DNA of 64,000 nt from Chloroflexota bacterium (GCA_019873655.1 JAIOAU010000003.1:62001-126000), one strand, 5' to 3'; positions 31,571-41,035 are shown, numbered from the stretch's first letter. Program-made: numbers and translations. Notes: generated by a model not told the origin, from the letters alone.

Positions 31571-32941
31571 ATGAAACACAAGAAGTCTCAACGCGGACAG
31601 GCGCTGATTCTGATCGTCCTGACCATTGTGGGACTGGTTGCGATGGTCGCCCTGGCGGTGGACGGGGGAACCGCCTTTGCCGATCGCCGTCACGCCCAAA
31701 ACGCCGCCGACGCGGCCGCCCTGGCCGCCGCCCTGGCAAAAATCAACAACCAGGACTGGCAAACCGCTGCCATGGGCCGCGCCATGAGCAACGGCTATTA
31801 CAACGACGGCGTCAACAGCACCGTCACCATCTCGAACCCGCCCGGAGCGGGCTGCAATGGCGTTCTCAGTCCCTACGCAGGGAATAACGAATACATTCAA
31901 GTGATCATCCGCTCCACGGTCAGGACCTTCTTCGGCCCGGTCATCGGCGTCAACCAGATGCACAACTGCGTCGAGGCGGTGGCGCGCGCCCGCCAAGGGG
32001 CCTATGTACCGCTCTACAACGGCGCCGGCGTGGTCGCCCTGAAGCCCAACGGCAACAGCGTCTTTGGAAACGTCGGCAACATCAACCTGAGGGTGCGCAA
32101 CAGCGGCGTGTTCGTCAATTCCAACGGCTCTTGCGCCATGAATGTAAACGGCAATGTGAACATGACCGTGGATACGCAATACGGCATCGTCGGCGGCTTC
32201 TGCCGCACCGGCAATGTGACCGTCAATGGGCCGGTGGTCACTGGCGCTGGTCAGGTGCCCTATCCGCCCTCCATCAACGTCCCGCCGCCGAACATTACTT
32301 GCTCGGGCAATGGATATTTATCTGGAAACACCTATTATCCCGGCAACTACAACAACATCAGTTTGAGCGCAAACGGCAATTACACTTTTGCTCCAGGAAA
32401 CTACTGCATCAACAACGGCATCAGCATCAGCGGCAACATCAATCTGACCATCAACAACGTCAACATGCAACTCAACGGCGGGAGCTTCTCGATCGCCGGC
32501 AACAGCAGGGTTACCTGCTCCAATTTCCTGTTCTACAGCACGGGCAACGCGGGCGGCATTCATTTCAACGGCAATTCGGGCAACAACTGCACCGGCGTCA
32601 CGTTCTACCTCGAGAGCGGCAACATGGTCTGGAACGGCAACGTCGCCAACACCTTCACCGCCCGCACCGAAGGCCCCTACGCCAATCTGCTGGTCTATAT
32701 GCCCTATGGCAACACCTCCGGCCTGACCATCAACGGCAACTCTGGCAATAACATCATCGGCACCATCCTGGCCGTTCAGTCGCCGATCACCATCAGCGGC
32801 AACAGCGGCACGACCGGTTTCCGCAGCCAAATCGTGGGGTACACCATCCAGTTCAGCGGTAACGCCGATACCACCATTGACTACCGCGACTCGGACAATT
32901 TCGACATCCCCTCGCCGCCGACCATCGAACTGGTGCGCTAA
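31571..32941 (+). CDS. TadG-like protein: Flp-pilus assembly N-terminus with Asn/Gly-rich C-terminal domain
   Basis: A 456-residue secreted or membrane-anchored protein. RGQALILIVLTIVGLVAMVALAVDGG is the TadE/TadG-like N-terminal hydrophobic helix, and AFADRRHAQNAADAAALAAALA is the classic segment that follows. From about residue 180 onward the protein is rich in Asn and Gly with repeated SGN and NGN turns (INGNSGN, SGNINLTINN), which suggests a beta-helix. A perfect GGAGG precedes the start at 31571. The gene has a long AT-rich leader; TTTACG with GATAAT 17 bases later is a weak promoter candidate. It stands alone, with no other tad genes in view. Confidence 0.8.
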   Translation: MKHKKSQRGQALILIVLTIVGLVAMVALAVDGGTAFADRRHAQNAADAAALAAALAKINNQDWQTAAMGRAMSNGYYNDGVNSTVTISNPPGAGCNGVLSPYAGNNEYIQVIIRSTVRTFFGPVIGVNQMHNCVEAVARARQGAYVPLYNGAGVVALKPNGNSVFGNVGNINLRVRNSGVFVNSNGSCAMNVNGNVNMTVDTQYGIVGGFCRTGNVTVNGPVVTGAGQVPYPPSINVPPPNITCSGNGYLSGNTYYPGNYNNISLSANGNYTFAPGNYCINNGISISGNINLTINNVNMQLNGGSFSIAGNSRVTCSNFLFYSTGNAGGIHFNGNSGNNCTGVTFYLESGNMVWNGNVANTFTARTEGPYANLLVYMPYGNTSGLTINGNSGNNIIGTILAVQSPITISGNSGTTGFRSQIVGYTIQFSGNADTTIDYRDSDNFDIPSPPTIELVR

Positions 32942-32983
32942 ACGGCTTCTAAGAGAGGCTGTCTCAAAAGCCTTTTCAAACAC

Positions 32984-33013
32984 AGAATGGCCGCCGAATC
33001 TGGCGGTCATTCT
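32984..33013 (+). terminator. Hairpin after the TadG-like gene
   Basis: AGAATGGCCGCC pairs with GGCGGTCATTCT (one G-U pair) around GAATCT. It lies about 40 bases after the stop codon; GCTCTTAT follows rather than a clean U-run, so termination is only probable. Confidence 0.5.
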
Positions 33014-33204
33014 GCTCTTATAACGGCAACCGTAACGGCAAGATACCATCCATATAAGCGTCACTGGCCAGCGCTTCCATCGGCCGGCGACATTCGTCGA
33101 ACCGAAAACCGGCCCTTCTCACCTCCCGCTCCCTCTGGTACAATGGGCCGCCGGAGCGTTGTACCCTTCGCTCCAAATTCATTGTCAAGAAAGGGCTTGT
33201 TGAA

Positions 33205-33765
33205 ATGAAAGTGCTGTTAATCAAAGACGTCTACAAATTAGGACGCGCCGGGGATGTCAAGCGCGTCGCCGATGGCTACGGCCGAAACTATCTCATCCCG
33301 CAAGGACTGGCCGTTCTTGCCACGCCTGGCGCCCTCAAACAGGCCGAGCGCATCCGCGCCAAGGCCGCCGCCCAGCGCGCTCTCCTGAACGAGGAGATGT
33401 CAGCCGTCGCCGAACAACTGGCCAACCTGAAACTTGCTTTCAGCGCCAGAGCCGGCGAGACCGGTAAACTGTACGGCTCCATCACCAGTCAGGACGTCGC
33501 CAACGCCATCCAGGCCAAGACCGGCCTCACCATTAAGCGCCAGCAAATCGACATGCAACCCCTGCGCGCCCTGGGCGAGCACACCATCCGTATTCGCCTG
33601 ACCGTGGATTTGATTCCCGAAATCAAAGTGGTGGTCTATCGCGAAGGCGAGGCCGAGCCAACCCTGACGCCGGAAGCCGAGACCAGCGAAACGCCCCCGG
33701 CGACCGAAGTCAGAGCATCGGCCGAGGCCGAACCGCCCGCCGAAGAAGCAACCGCCGAAAACTAA
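33205..33765 (+). CDS. rplI: Ribosomal protein L9
   Basis: A 186-residue large-subunit protein that binds 23S rRNA near the L1 stalk. MKVLLIKDVYKLGRAGDVKRVADGYGRNYLIPQGLA is the standard N-terminal rRNA-binding domain. A long connecting helix follows (ALKQAERIRAKAAAQRALL), then the C-terminal domain (GKLYGSITSQDVANAI). The last 35 residues are an acidic Pro/Glu/Ala-rich extension beyond the usual length of about 150. A TACAAT at 33139-33144 is a possible -10. A large hairpin follows. Confidence 0.97.
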   Translation: MKVLLIKDVYKLGRAGDVKRVADGYGRNYLIPQGLAVLATPGALKQAERIRAKAAAQRALLNEEMSAVAEQLANLKLAFSARAGETGKLYGSITSQDVANAIQAKTGLTIKRQQIDMQPLRALGEHTIRIRLTVDLIPEIKVVVYREGEAEPTLTPEAETSETPPATEVRASAEAEPPAEEATAEN

Positions 33766-33784
33766 CCCAAAACGACCCGCGAAT

Positions 33785-33826
33785 GAACATCACCGGTTAT
33801 AATAATTGCGAAAACCGGTGATGTTC
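33785..33826 (+). terminator. 14-bp perfect hairpin between rplI and the HTH gene
   Basis: GAACATCACCGGTT and AACCGGTGATGTTC are perfectly complementary, with a 14-base loop; TTCTTTCT follows, so it would terminate rplI transcripts. The stem reaches to within six bases of the next ATG, and a TATAAT spanning its end (33798-33803) could be the -10 of that gene. Confidence 0.75.
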
Positions 33827-33831
33827 TTTCT

Positions 33832-34866
33832 ATGACAGAAACCATTGGTCAACGATTACGCCGTCGGCGCGAAGAACGCCGTCTGACCATCGCCAGCGTG
33901 GTGGAAGCGACGCGCATCCGCCCGCACTACATCGAGGCGATCGAAGCGGATAACTTCGAGGCCTTTCCCTCCCCGGTCCAGGCGCGCGGCTTTCTGCGCA
34001 GTTACGCCGAATTCCTCGGCTTTTCGCTCGAGGAACTCTATCGCCGCGAAAGCCCGCCCGAGCCTTCCTCCCCCTCAGAACCAGAAACACCGCCCACAGA
34101 ATCCGCTCCGCCCCCCTCGGCCATGGAGCCTGCTCCGTCAGGGGAAGCGCCTCCGCCGGCGGGCGAAACGCTTTCCCTGCCTGCGGAATCATCTCCTCTT
34201 GCCCCGTTGAGCGCCGAAGCGGCGAGCGAGACGCCGCCCCGGTCTGACTCCGGTGAAGAAAGGCTGTCGCCCGTCCCGCAGTCGGACCTCGCGCCCCAAA
34301 AGGCGACAGCGGAAGGCAGACGGCGGACAGCGGACACGGCCGCCGTCAAGAAAACTGTTTCTGCGCCCAAAGCGGCAGCCGAGAAGAAGCCCGCCGCCAA
34401 GAAACCCGCGCCCGCGCTCAAAGCGGCGGCCGAGAAGAAACCCGCCGCAAAGAAGACGACTGCCGCGGCCAAACCGGAGGCCAAGAAAACCGTCCCCGCG
34501 CCCAAGGCGGCAGCCGAGAAGAAATCCGCTGCCAAGAAGGCGACTGCTGCGGCCAAACCGGAGGCCAAGAAAACCGTCCCCGCGCCCAAAGCGGCAGCCG
34601 AGAAGAAACCCGCGGCCAAGAAGACGACTGCCGCGGCCAAACCGGAGGCCAAGAAAACCGTCCCCGCGCCGCAGCCAATCACCGAAAAGAAGACGCCTCC
34701 CGGCAAAGGGGTCAAACCCTCTCGCCAGCCGGCCGGCGGTCCGACGCCCCGCCGTCGCTCCATGGCCGCCCGGACAGGCGAGAAAAGCGAACACAAAAAA
34801 AGAGCCGCCAAAAAGCAGCCGCAAGCGAGCGAAACAAGCCCCGAGGCCGAACCCTCGCCGGGGTAA
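33832..34866 (+). CDS. RodZ-type HTH protein with histone H1-like Lys/Ala/Pro tail
   Basis: A 344-residue protein with a 70-residue helix-turn-helix of the RodZ type ([38 protein letters not shown]), a Pro/Ser/Glu-rich acidic linker (about 75-160) and a basic tail of about 150 residues made of [11 protein letters not shown] and [11 protein letters not shown] units. No transmembrane segment is present, unlike RodZ. The tail resembles bacterial histone H1-like proteins such as HctB and AlgP. It would bind DNA without sequence preference, while the HTH might bind DNA or MreB-like partners. No ribosome site separates it from the upstream hairpin. Its stop overlaps the RodZ-like ATG by one base. 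Confidence 0.85.
   Translation: MTETIGQRLRRRREERRLTIASVVEATRIRPHYIEAIEADNFEAFPSPVQARGFLRSYAEFLGFSLEELYRRESPPEPSSPSEPETPPTESAPPPSAMEPAPSGEAPPPAGETLSLPAESSPLAPLSAEAASETPPRSDSGEERLSPVPQSDLAPQKATAEGRRRTADTAAVKKTVSAPKAAAEKKPAAKKPAPALKAAAEKKPAAKKTTAAAKPEAKKTVPAPKAAAEKKSAAKKATAAAKPEAKKTVPAPKAAAEKKPAAKKTTAAAKPEAKKTVPAPQPITEKKTPPGKGVKPSRQPAGGPTPRRRSMAARTGEKSEHKKRAAKKQPQASETSPEAEPSPG
34407..34668. repeat. 84-bp tandem repeats encoding the basic tail
   Basis: CGTCCCCGCG recurs at 34491, 34575 and 34659, an exact 84-bp (28-codon) period. Each unit encodes [18 protein letters not shown] followed by [10 protein letters not shown]. The copies differ at few bases, so the tail length is likely to vary between strains. 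Confidence 0.9.
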
Positions 34867-35978
34867 TGACCGTCGAGACAACAGCACCGGAGAACATCTT
34901 TCCGACCCCGGCCGAGATCTCATTCCTCCCCAGCGCCGAAACAAGCGTAGTCGAACAGGCCCCAGCCATTAGCGAAGAGCCGTCTTCTTCCCCAGCGGAA
35001 GAGATCGCCTCGTCGCAGGACATCTTTCGCTCCATCGGCGAGGAACTCCGTCGGCGGCGCGAGGCGCTGGGGCTGAATCTCAGCGAGGTCGAACAGCACA
35101 CCCGCATCCGCCTGCGACATCTGGAAAGTCTGGAAGCGGCTGATTTCGACAGCCTGCCGTCTCCGATCCAGACGCGGGGAGTGCTCAGTCAATACGCTGC
35201 TTTCCTGGACCTGGACAGCGAGGCGTTGCTGTTGCGTTTTGCCGAAGCCCTCCAGCGCCGCCGCCTGGAACATTTATCGGCGTCCGAAGATCAACGTTCT
35301 CCCCAGAAGAAGAAATCTTCCCCCTCCCGACCCAAGAGTTTTCTCTCAGCGGACATCCTGATCGGCGTGCCATTGGTCATCAGCCTGTTGCTGATCATCT
35401 TTTGGGGTCTATCGCGGGTGATGGCGCTGCGCAACCTGCCTACCCCGGCCGTGACCCTGCCTCCCATCTCGGACGTCCTCCTCGAAACCCCCTCGCCTGC
35501 CGCGCCCGACCTCCCCACCGCCGAGACCGCTCCCCTCGGTTCGCCCGCCCCCTTTTCCAATCCCACCCAGGCGGTCATTCAGCCGCTGCCCACCGCCGAC
35601 GAGGGTGTCGTCCAGGTCGTCGTCGTCTCCCTGGAGCGGACGTGGATGCGCGTGACCGTCGATGGCCAGGTCGAGTTCGAGGGCCGGACCACAGCCGGCA
35701 CACCGTACAGTTTCGCGGGCGACAGCCAGATTGAGGTCCAGACCGGCAATGGCGCCGCCCTACAAATTTACCATCAAGGCCGAGACCTGGGCATTCTGGG
35801 AAGTTTTGGGCAGGCAGTCGATCGCATTTACACCTCCAGCGCCGTGCTCGATCCAACCCCGACGGTGACACCCTCTCCGACTGTCACGCCGACGCCGACG
35901 CGCACGCCGGTCCCCTCGCCCACGCCGCGGCCCTCGCCGACGCCGCGCCCCTCGCCCACGCCGCGGCCGTCGCCCTGA
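34866..35978 (+). CDS. RodZ-like membrane protein
   Basis: A 370-residue bitopic protein. After an acidic N-terminal segment of about 55 residues comes an HTH domain ([38 protein letters not shown]). A single membrane helix, [20 protein letters not shown], is near 160-180. An extracytoplasmic domain follows ([35 protein letters not shown]) that fits the DUF4115 domain of RodZ. The last 50 residues are a [10 protein letters not shown]-type low-complexity tail. RodZ links MreB filaments to cell-wall synthesis. It is translationally coupled to the preceding HTH paralogue and lies six bases before rimO. Confidence 0.88.
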   Translation: MTVETTAPENIFPTPAEISFLPSAETSVVEQAPAISEEPSSSPAEEIASSQDIFRSIGEELRRRREALGLNLSEVEQHTRIRLRHLESLEAADFDSLPSPIQTRGVLSQYAAFLDLDSEALLLRFAEALQRRRLEHLSASEDQRSPQKKKSSPSRPKSFLSADILIGVPLVISLLLIIFWGLSRVMALRNLPTPAVTLPPISDVLLETPSPAAPDLPTAETAPLGSPAPFSNPTQAVIQPLPTADEGVVQVVVVSLERTWMRVTVDGQVEFEGRTTAGTPYSFAGDSQIEVQTGNGAALQIYHQGRDLGILGSFGQAVDRIYTSSAVLDPTPTVTPSPTVTPTPTRTPVPSPTPRPSPTPRPSPTPRPSP

Positions 35979-35984
35979 TTCAAG

Positions 35985-37343
35985 ATGGACTCAAAAACTT
36001 TTCATTTGATCTCCCTGGGCTGCGCCAAGAACACTGTCGATTCGGAATCCATGGCGCAATTGCTGGCAAGAGAGGGATACCGTCCCGTCAAAGACGTCTC
36101 GCGGGCCGAGGTGGTCATCGTCAACACCTGCGGGTTCATCGCCCCGGCCCGGGCCGAAGCCTACGAGGTTCTGCGCGCCCTGGCCGAAGCCAAACGCCCC
36201 GGCCAACTGCTGATCGCCGCCGGCTGCCTGACCCAGCGGTATGGAAAAGAGGTCGTGCAACAAGTCCCCGGCATCGACGGCGTGCTCGGCACCCGCCGCT
36301 GGATGGACATCGTCGAAGTTATCCGCCGCCTGCGCGCCGCTCCCCATCCCCTCCCCCTCTACCACCTGCCAGACGAGGCAAAGACCATCGGCCCCGATCC
36401 GCTCGGCCCCGACCGGCGTCCGCTGGTGCTGCGCGCCAGCGTCGCCGGCGCCAGCGCCTATTTAAAAATTGCCGACGGCTGCCGCCGCCCCTGCGCCTTC
36501 TGCGCCATTCCGCTCATCAAGGGGACGGTCGTCAGCCGCCCGCTGGAAACGCTGCTCGACGAGGCAGAACGCCTGCGTCAGCGGGGTGTGCGCGAACTGA
36601 TTCTGATCGCCCAAGACACCACCGACTACGGCTCTGACCTGGGCATGCAAGACGGCCTATCCACCCTGCTCGAACGGCTGACCGAACGCGTCCCCGAGAT
36701 AGACTGGATTCGGATTCTCTACGCTTACCCCGGCTATGTGACCGACCGGCTGATCGAACTCATGGCCACCCGGCCGCAAATCCTGCCCTACCTCGACATC
36801 CCCTTGCAACACGCCCATCCGGCCACCCTCCTGCGCATGCGCCGGCCGGCCAACCTCGACTGGGTGCGCGCGACGATCGCCAAGATGCGGGCCGCGCTGC
36901 CCGGCCTGGCCATCCGCACCACCTTCATCGTTGGCTACCCCGGAGAGACGGAGGCCGAATTCCAGGCGCTGCTCGATTTCGTCGCCGAAATGAGATTCGA
37001 CCGCCTGGGCGCGTTCCAGTACTCGTTCGAGCCGGGCACGCCCGCCGAGGCGCTCGGCGATCCCGTCCCTCCCGAAGTCAAAGAGGAACGCTACCAGCGC
37101 CTGATGGAATTGCAGCAAACGATTTCTCTGCAAAACAACCAGGCCCTGGTCGGACAAACATTGCAGGTTCTCATTGATGGAAACGACCGAAAAAAGCGCT
37201 TTTCGATCGGACGCTCTTACCGCGACGCCCCCGAAGTGGACGGCGTGGTCCTGGTCGAGGGCCTGTTTCCGGCCGGGACTCTGTTGCCGGTCCGCATCAC
37301 CGGCGCGTTGACCTACGACCTGACCGGCGTACCGGCCGCCTGA
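35985..37343 (+). CDS. rimO: Ribosomal protein S12 methylthiotransferase
   Basis: A 452-residue radical-SAM enzyme that methylthiolates an Asp of ribosomal protein S12. The N-terminal UPF0004 domain has Cys13, Cys49 and Cys81 (SLGCAKNTVDSE, NTCGF, AAGCL), which hold the auxiliary cluster. The radical-SAM motif CRRPCAFC has Cys166, Cys170 and Cys173. The C-terminal TRAM-like domain begins near residue 385 (ALVGQTLQVLIDGND). Length and order are those of RimO. It follows the RodZ-like gene by six bases, an arrangement seen in several phyla. Confidence 0.96.
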   Translation: MDSKTFHLISLGCAKNTVDSESMAQLLAREGYRPVKDVSRAEVVIVNTCGFIAPARAEAYEVLRALAEAKRPGQLLIAAGCLTQRYGKEVVQQVPGIDGVLGTRRWMDIVEVIRRLRAAPHPLPLYHLPDEAKTIGPDPLGPDRRPLVLRASVAGASAYLKIADGCRRPCAFCAIPLIKGTVVSRPLETLLDEAERLRQRGVRELILIAQDTTDYGSDLGMQDGLSTLLERLTERVPEIDWIRILYAYPGYVTDRLIELMATRPQILPYLDIPLQHAHPATLLRMRRPANLDWVRATIAKMRAALPGLAIRTTFIVGYPGETEAEFQALLDFVAEMRFDRLGAFQYSFEPGTPAEALGDPVPPEVKEERYQRLMELQQTISLQNNQALVGQTLQVLIDGNDRKKRFSIGRSYRDAPEVDGVVLVEGLFPAGTLLPVRITGALTYDLTGVPAA

Positions 37344-37350
37344 CGGGCGC

Positions 37351-38265
37351 TCAGACGTTTTCTCCGCCGGTTGCCGTCCTCCTCTCGATCCGGGCGCGCA
37401 GCGGGTCGACGAATATCAGCACAAAGACCAGCAAGCCAAAGCAAGCGGCCGGCACCGCAAAGAGGACATCCTGCGTCTGGATGGTGAACAGGGAGGGAGT
37501 AGGCATCACGGTGATCTCATAATTGGCAAACAGGGCCGCGAAGAGATTGTTGGCAGCGTGGAAGCCAAGCGCCAGTTCGAGCCGTCCATCCCGCAGAGTC
37601 ACATAAGCCGGGACCGCCCCCATCAAAAAATAGTAAACAGAAAGCAATAAGGGATTGAACTGGAATTCCGGGTTCAGCGTGTGCATCGAGCCAAAGATCA
37701 GCCCCGAAAGGGCGCTCAATAGCCAGATGTTGCGCCAGCGCAAACCCACCCACTGCAACAGGTAACCGCGGAAAAACAGTTCTTCGGCCGAAGTCTGGAT
37801 GGGGATTAAGATCAGGGCCAGGAAGACGAAAGGGAGAAAGCGACGCAGGTCCGGGGTCCAGACGTAGCGGCCGGGATAGAGCAGCGCCTCCGCTAGGCTC
37901 AGCAGGGCCACGATGACGAACCAGACCCAGAATCCCTGGCCGGCGCGCCGCCAGTCGAGGGCAGGAGCGGGGGTGATCAACGTCCGCAGAGGGCGGCCAT
38001 GAATATATCGAACCGCCAGGAAAATTCCCGCCAGGAAAAAGACAGAGGCCAGCATCGAGACGATGAAAATGCTGGTCTCGTCGCCCCGGAGGCCGTACGT
38101 GTCCAAATCGGTGGCCGGGTCCCCGTCCAGCAAATACCAGCCCATGAGCAAGGCGAAGGGAACCGCGCCCAAGAATTGCCAGAAAAGCAGAATGAGAACG
38201 ACCGAGAGAAGATAGCGCCACCAATCGTTCTTCCCCAAACGGACCAAATCGAGATAGGCGTGCAT
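37351..38265 (-). CDS. CPBP-family intramembrane metalloprotease
   Basis: A 304-residue membrane protein with about eight hydrophobic segments. The CPBP/Abi motif 1 is EELFFRG with Glu161, Glu162 and Arg166; motif 2 is FGSMH with His195. These residues form the metal/catalytic site of CAAX-type proteases. Roles range from prenyl-protein processing to bacteriocin self-immunity; nothing here points to one. It converges with rimO at a gap of seven bases and is preceded by a terminator from the upstream gene. Confidence 0.88.
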   Translation of the reverse strand: MHAYLDLVRLGKNDWWRYLLSVVLILLFWQFLGAVPFALLMGWYLLDGDPATDLDTYGLRGDETSIFIVSMLASVFFLAGIFLAVRYIHGRPLRTLITPAPALDWRRAGQGFWVWFVIVALLSLAEALLYPGRYVWTPDLRRFLPFVFLALILIPIQTSAEELFFRGYLLQWVGLRWRNIWLLSALSGLIFGSMHTLNPEFQFNPLLLSVYYFLMGAVPAYVTLRDGRLELALGFHAANNLFAALFANYEITVMPTPSLFTIQTQDVLFAVPAACFGLLVFVLIFVDPLRARIERRTATGGENV

Positions 38266-38287
38266 GGCTTACTCCTTATAAGAGAAA

Positions 38288-38313
38288 CTTGCTCGTTCTT
38301 GGGAACGAGCAAG
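38288..38313 (-). terminator. Terminator of the TPR membrane protein gene
   Basis: CTTGCTCGTTC and GAACGAGCAAG form a perfect 11-bp stem with a 4-base loop, followed on the minus strand by TTTCTCTT. It lies 33 bases after the stop codon at 38346. Confidence 0.85.
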
Positions 38314-38345
38314 CGAACCGAGAAACTCACATGAAGTCAAATCCC

Positions 38346-39383
38346 TCAAGGGGTGGCCGAAGGCGTCTCGGAGGGCGTCGTAACGAGAGGCGGAGTCGGT
38401 GTAGGAGTCGTCGGCGTACCGTAACAGAGGTAATAGACCTGGGTGGCCACCGGATAGAGTTGTTCGTTTTCTGCGCTGTAGACAGTAAATGCTTCCTCGT
38501 ATAGGGCAGAGGCCCCGCAATAGTCGCCGGCGGCCTGTTTTTGAGCGGCCAGCTGGACGGTGGCGTAACGCCAGCGCTCATTGGCTGTCAGACAGGAGGC
38601 GTCCATCATGTTGGGGGCGGTGAGGGCCACCTGGCCAAAGTAGTAACGGGCGTTTTCCCAATCGAGTTGCCAGAAACTGGCTGCCGTCAGATACAGGCGG
38701 GCGTTGGCGCGCAACGCAATGGCCGTCGAATCCAGCGGCCCGAAGCGCTCTGCCAGAGTAATGTCGTAGATGCCGCCTTCGAGATTGATGTCCTGACAGC
38801 GATAGGCCAGAATCTTGCCAACGCCGCGGTTGCGCAGCGCAATGTAATACATCCCATCGACATCGATGGTGCGATAGGTGGGGGCTACGCGGCGCAGAGA
38901 ATCGAGGTGAGCGACGGCCGCGTCCCAATCGCGGTTGTTGAGCGCCTCGACGGCGGAGGCGTAAATCGCCTCGGCCTCGCGCAGGTCGGGGGTCGGCGTG
39001 ATGGTCGGGGTCAAGGTGTAGGTCGGCGTGGGCGTAATGTTGAGGTACAGGAGCAGTTCACGGTAAGCATCCTGAACGCCGGGATAGTCCGGATTGTTGC
39101 GGATGACGAATTCCAGGTGCATGCGCGCGACTTCGTACTGTCCGGCCTGCATCGCCTGCAAACCCAACTGATACTGCTCCTGGATTTGCTGAGAGACGAG
39201 CGTCGCCTGCGCGCTTCGGCGGACGCCGATTCCGGACCCGTAACCGGCCAGCCCGCCCAGAACGAGCAACAAGAGCAGGCCCAAAACGGCCAGGAGGCGG
39301 CTCCGGCCTTTGGCGGCTTTTCCAACCTTGTTGGGTTGGGTATCTTTGACAAGGGTGGGTTGAGTATCGTTGATATCAGACAT
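38346..39383 (-). CDS. Membrane-anchored TPR-like protein
   Basis: A 345-residue protein. A short cytoplasmic N-terminus (MSDINDTQPTLVKDTQPNKV) precedes one membrane helix (LLAVLGLLLLLVLGGLAGYG), so the rest lies outside. The exported part has two TPR-like blocks (QYQLGLQAMQAGQYEVARMHLEFVIRNNPDYPGV and AEAIYASAVEALNNRDWDAAVAHLDSLRRV) separated by a TPTPTYTLTPT linker, and ends in a TPTPTPP tail. It resembles many Anaerolineae tetratricopeptide proteins of unknown role. The upstream gene is murJ, 21 bases away, so the two may form an operon. Confidence 0.75.
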   Translation of the reverse strand: MSDINDTQPTLVKDTQPNKVGKAAKGRSRLLAVLGLLLLLVLGGLAGYGSGIGVRRSAQATLVSQQIQEQYQLGLQAMQAGQYEVARMHLEFVIRNNPDYPGVQDAYRELLLYLNITPTPTYTLTPTITPTPDLREAEAIYASAVEALNNRDWDAAVAHLDSLRRVAPTYRTIDVDGMYYIALRNRGVGKILAYRCQDINLEGGIYDITLAERFGPLDSTAIALRANARLYLTAASFWQLDWENARYYFGQVALTAPNMMDASCLTANERWRYATVQLAAQKQAAGDYCGASALYEEAFTVYSAENEQLYPVATQVYYLCYGTPTTPTPTPPLVTTPSETPSATP

Positions 39384-39404
39384 GGCGGCAATTATACTCC
39401 ACGT

Positions 39405-40949
39405 TTAGAGACGGAAGAGCAAACGAAGTTCCGGCCAGAGAAGCGGCAAAACGGCCGCTCCACCGACGAGCATGCCCGCCAGAGCAGTCAAATATCCCGG
39501 CCCCGGCAAATAGAGCGCCAGCGCATAGGCGATCGCCCCGCCGATCAGCGCCGCCAGGGCGCCGCGCCAGAGGGCCTTCCAGGCCAGAATGGGCGCGTCC
39601 AGCCTCCTGTTCAACCAGGCCAGCATGAACAAGGCCTCGGCCGTCAACGAGATTTCGGCCAGGGCGATGACCGGCGCGCCGACAGACCGCAACCAGGTCG
39701 CCCCCACGATCCCGATGCCCACATACAGCGCCAGACGGATGAGCACGCTTCGAAACGGCATCCACGGCTCCTTGCGCGCGTAGAAGGCGCGCGCCATCAC
39801 TTCTTGCAAGGCGTAACCGGTCAGGGTGAGCATGTAGGCGCGCGTGGTCCAGGTCATCAGGGCGGTGCCGGCCTCGTCGAAGCCAAAGACGACCGCAATC
39901 AGCGGACGCAAACCGGCAGCCAGGATGGCCCCAATCGGCAGGGTGACCGCAATCAGGACGCGCATGGCCTTCTCGACCGTCTGACGGAAGGCCGCCCACT
40001 CCTGGCGGGCGGCGAACTCGGACAGGGTCGGCAGCAGCGCGGTCGCGATGGCCGTGCCGAGCAGCGTCTCCGGAACCTGCATGATCATCCAGCCATACGT
40101 CAGCGAAGACACCGCGCCGACCTGATCCAGCCGGGAGGCCAGGTTATCGCGGGCGATGAACATCAACTGAATGCCGAACATGGTCAACAAACGAGGCGCG
40201 ATCAACCGCAAGGCCTCGACCAGGCCACTGTTGCGGATGTCGAGGGCGGGCGTCCAGCGGAAACGGTAACGCACCAGGCCGGGAATCTGAATGGAAAGAT
40301 GCAAAACCGCGCCTACGATGACGCCATAGACCAAGCCGTGAACCCCCAGGCCGAAAGCCGGCAGCCGCAGCGGGCCAAGGCTGTACGGTTCGTTGGGAGA
40401 AAGGACGACCGCCCCAAAAATCTGGCCGACGTTGTAGAGCAGCGGCGCAATCGCCGGTAGGACGAAGTGTTGATTGGCCTGCAAACCGGCCATCACCAAA
40501 CCGCTGATGGAAAAAATCAGCGTGGCGATGAGGTTGAGGCGCATCAGTTCCGCCACCAGGTCTTGCTGCTGAGATTCAAAGCCGGGCGCAATGCCCATCT
40601 CGGCGCGCACAATCTGCTCGGCGAAAACGGCGATCAGCACAGCCAGAGAGGCCGTCACCAGGAAGGCCAGGTTGGCGACGCGCGAGAACAAATCCCAGGC
40701 GGCGGCGTAGCCTCTCTTGGTCAGATATTCGCTCAACAGCGGGATAAAAGCCATCGCCAGCGCCCCGCCCGAAATGAGAGCAAACAGCAAATCCGGCAGA
40801 TTGTTGGCGACGTTGAAAACGTCCAGTTCGGTCGAGAGACGAAACTGGCGGGCAATAATGATGGCGCGGAAAAAGGCGACAACCTTGTCGAGAGCAAATA
40901 AAAAGCCAAGCAAGAGCGAGGTGCGGGTAAGATGGGAAAGACGTTTCAT
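39405..40949 (-). CDS. murJ: Lipid II flippase MurJ
   Basis: A 514-residue MOP-superfamily flippase with 14 expected helices. It moves lipid II across the membrane for peptidoglycan synthesis. SLLLGFLFALDKVVAFFRAIIIARQFRLSTELDVFNVANNLPDLLFALISGGALAMAFIPLLSEY matches the MurJ N-terminus, with the Arg and Asp of the central cavity. The start at 40949 is chosen because the family motif begins there; 40 in-frame upstream codons look non-coding. Together with RodZ-like and GT2 proteins, it is one of several envelope genes here. Confidence 0.93.
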   Translation of the reverse strand: MKRLSHLTRTSLLLGFLFALDKVVAFFRAIIIARQFRLSTELDVFNVANNLPDLLFALISGGALAMAFIPLLSEYLTKRGYAAAWDLFSRVANLAFLVTASLAVLIAVFAEQIVRAEMGIAPGFESQQQDLVAELMRLNLIATLIFSISGLVMAGLQANQHFVLPAIAPLLYNVGQIFGAVVLSPNEPYSLGPLRLPAFGLGVHGLVYGVIVGAVLHLSIQIPGLVRYRFRWTPALDIRNSGLVEALRLIAPRLLTMFGIQLMFIARDNLASRLDQVGAVSSLTYGWMIMQVPETLLGTAIATALLPTLSEFAARQEWAAFRQTVEKAMRVLIAVTLPIGAILAAGLRPLIAVVFGFDEAGTALMTWTTRAYMLTLTGYALQEVMARAFYARKEPWMPFRSVLIRLALYVGIGIVGATWLRSVGAPVIALAEISLTAEALFMLAWLNRRLDAPILAWKALWRGALAALIGGAIAYALALYLPGPGYLTALAGMLVGGAAVLPLLWPELRLLFRL

Positions 40950-41035
40950 GAGGACATCCGGGCGGGTCAAAGAAATCAGGCGGATGATAACACATCTCGA
41001 CCGATTTTCTGCCCGCATCTCCCCCTCAGAAAATC

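Noticed and set aside
32953-32975. Insertion-sequence end (AGAGGCTGTCTCAAAAG) after the TadG-like gene
   Set aside because: It resembles ends of some insertion sequences, but there is no transposase, partner end or target duplication in the window.
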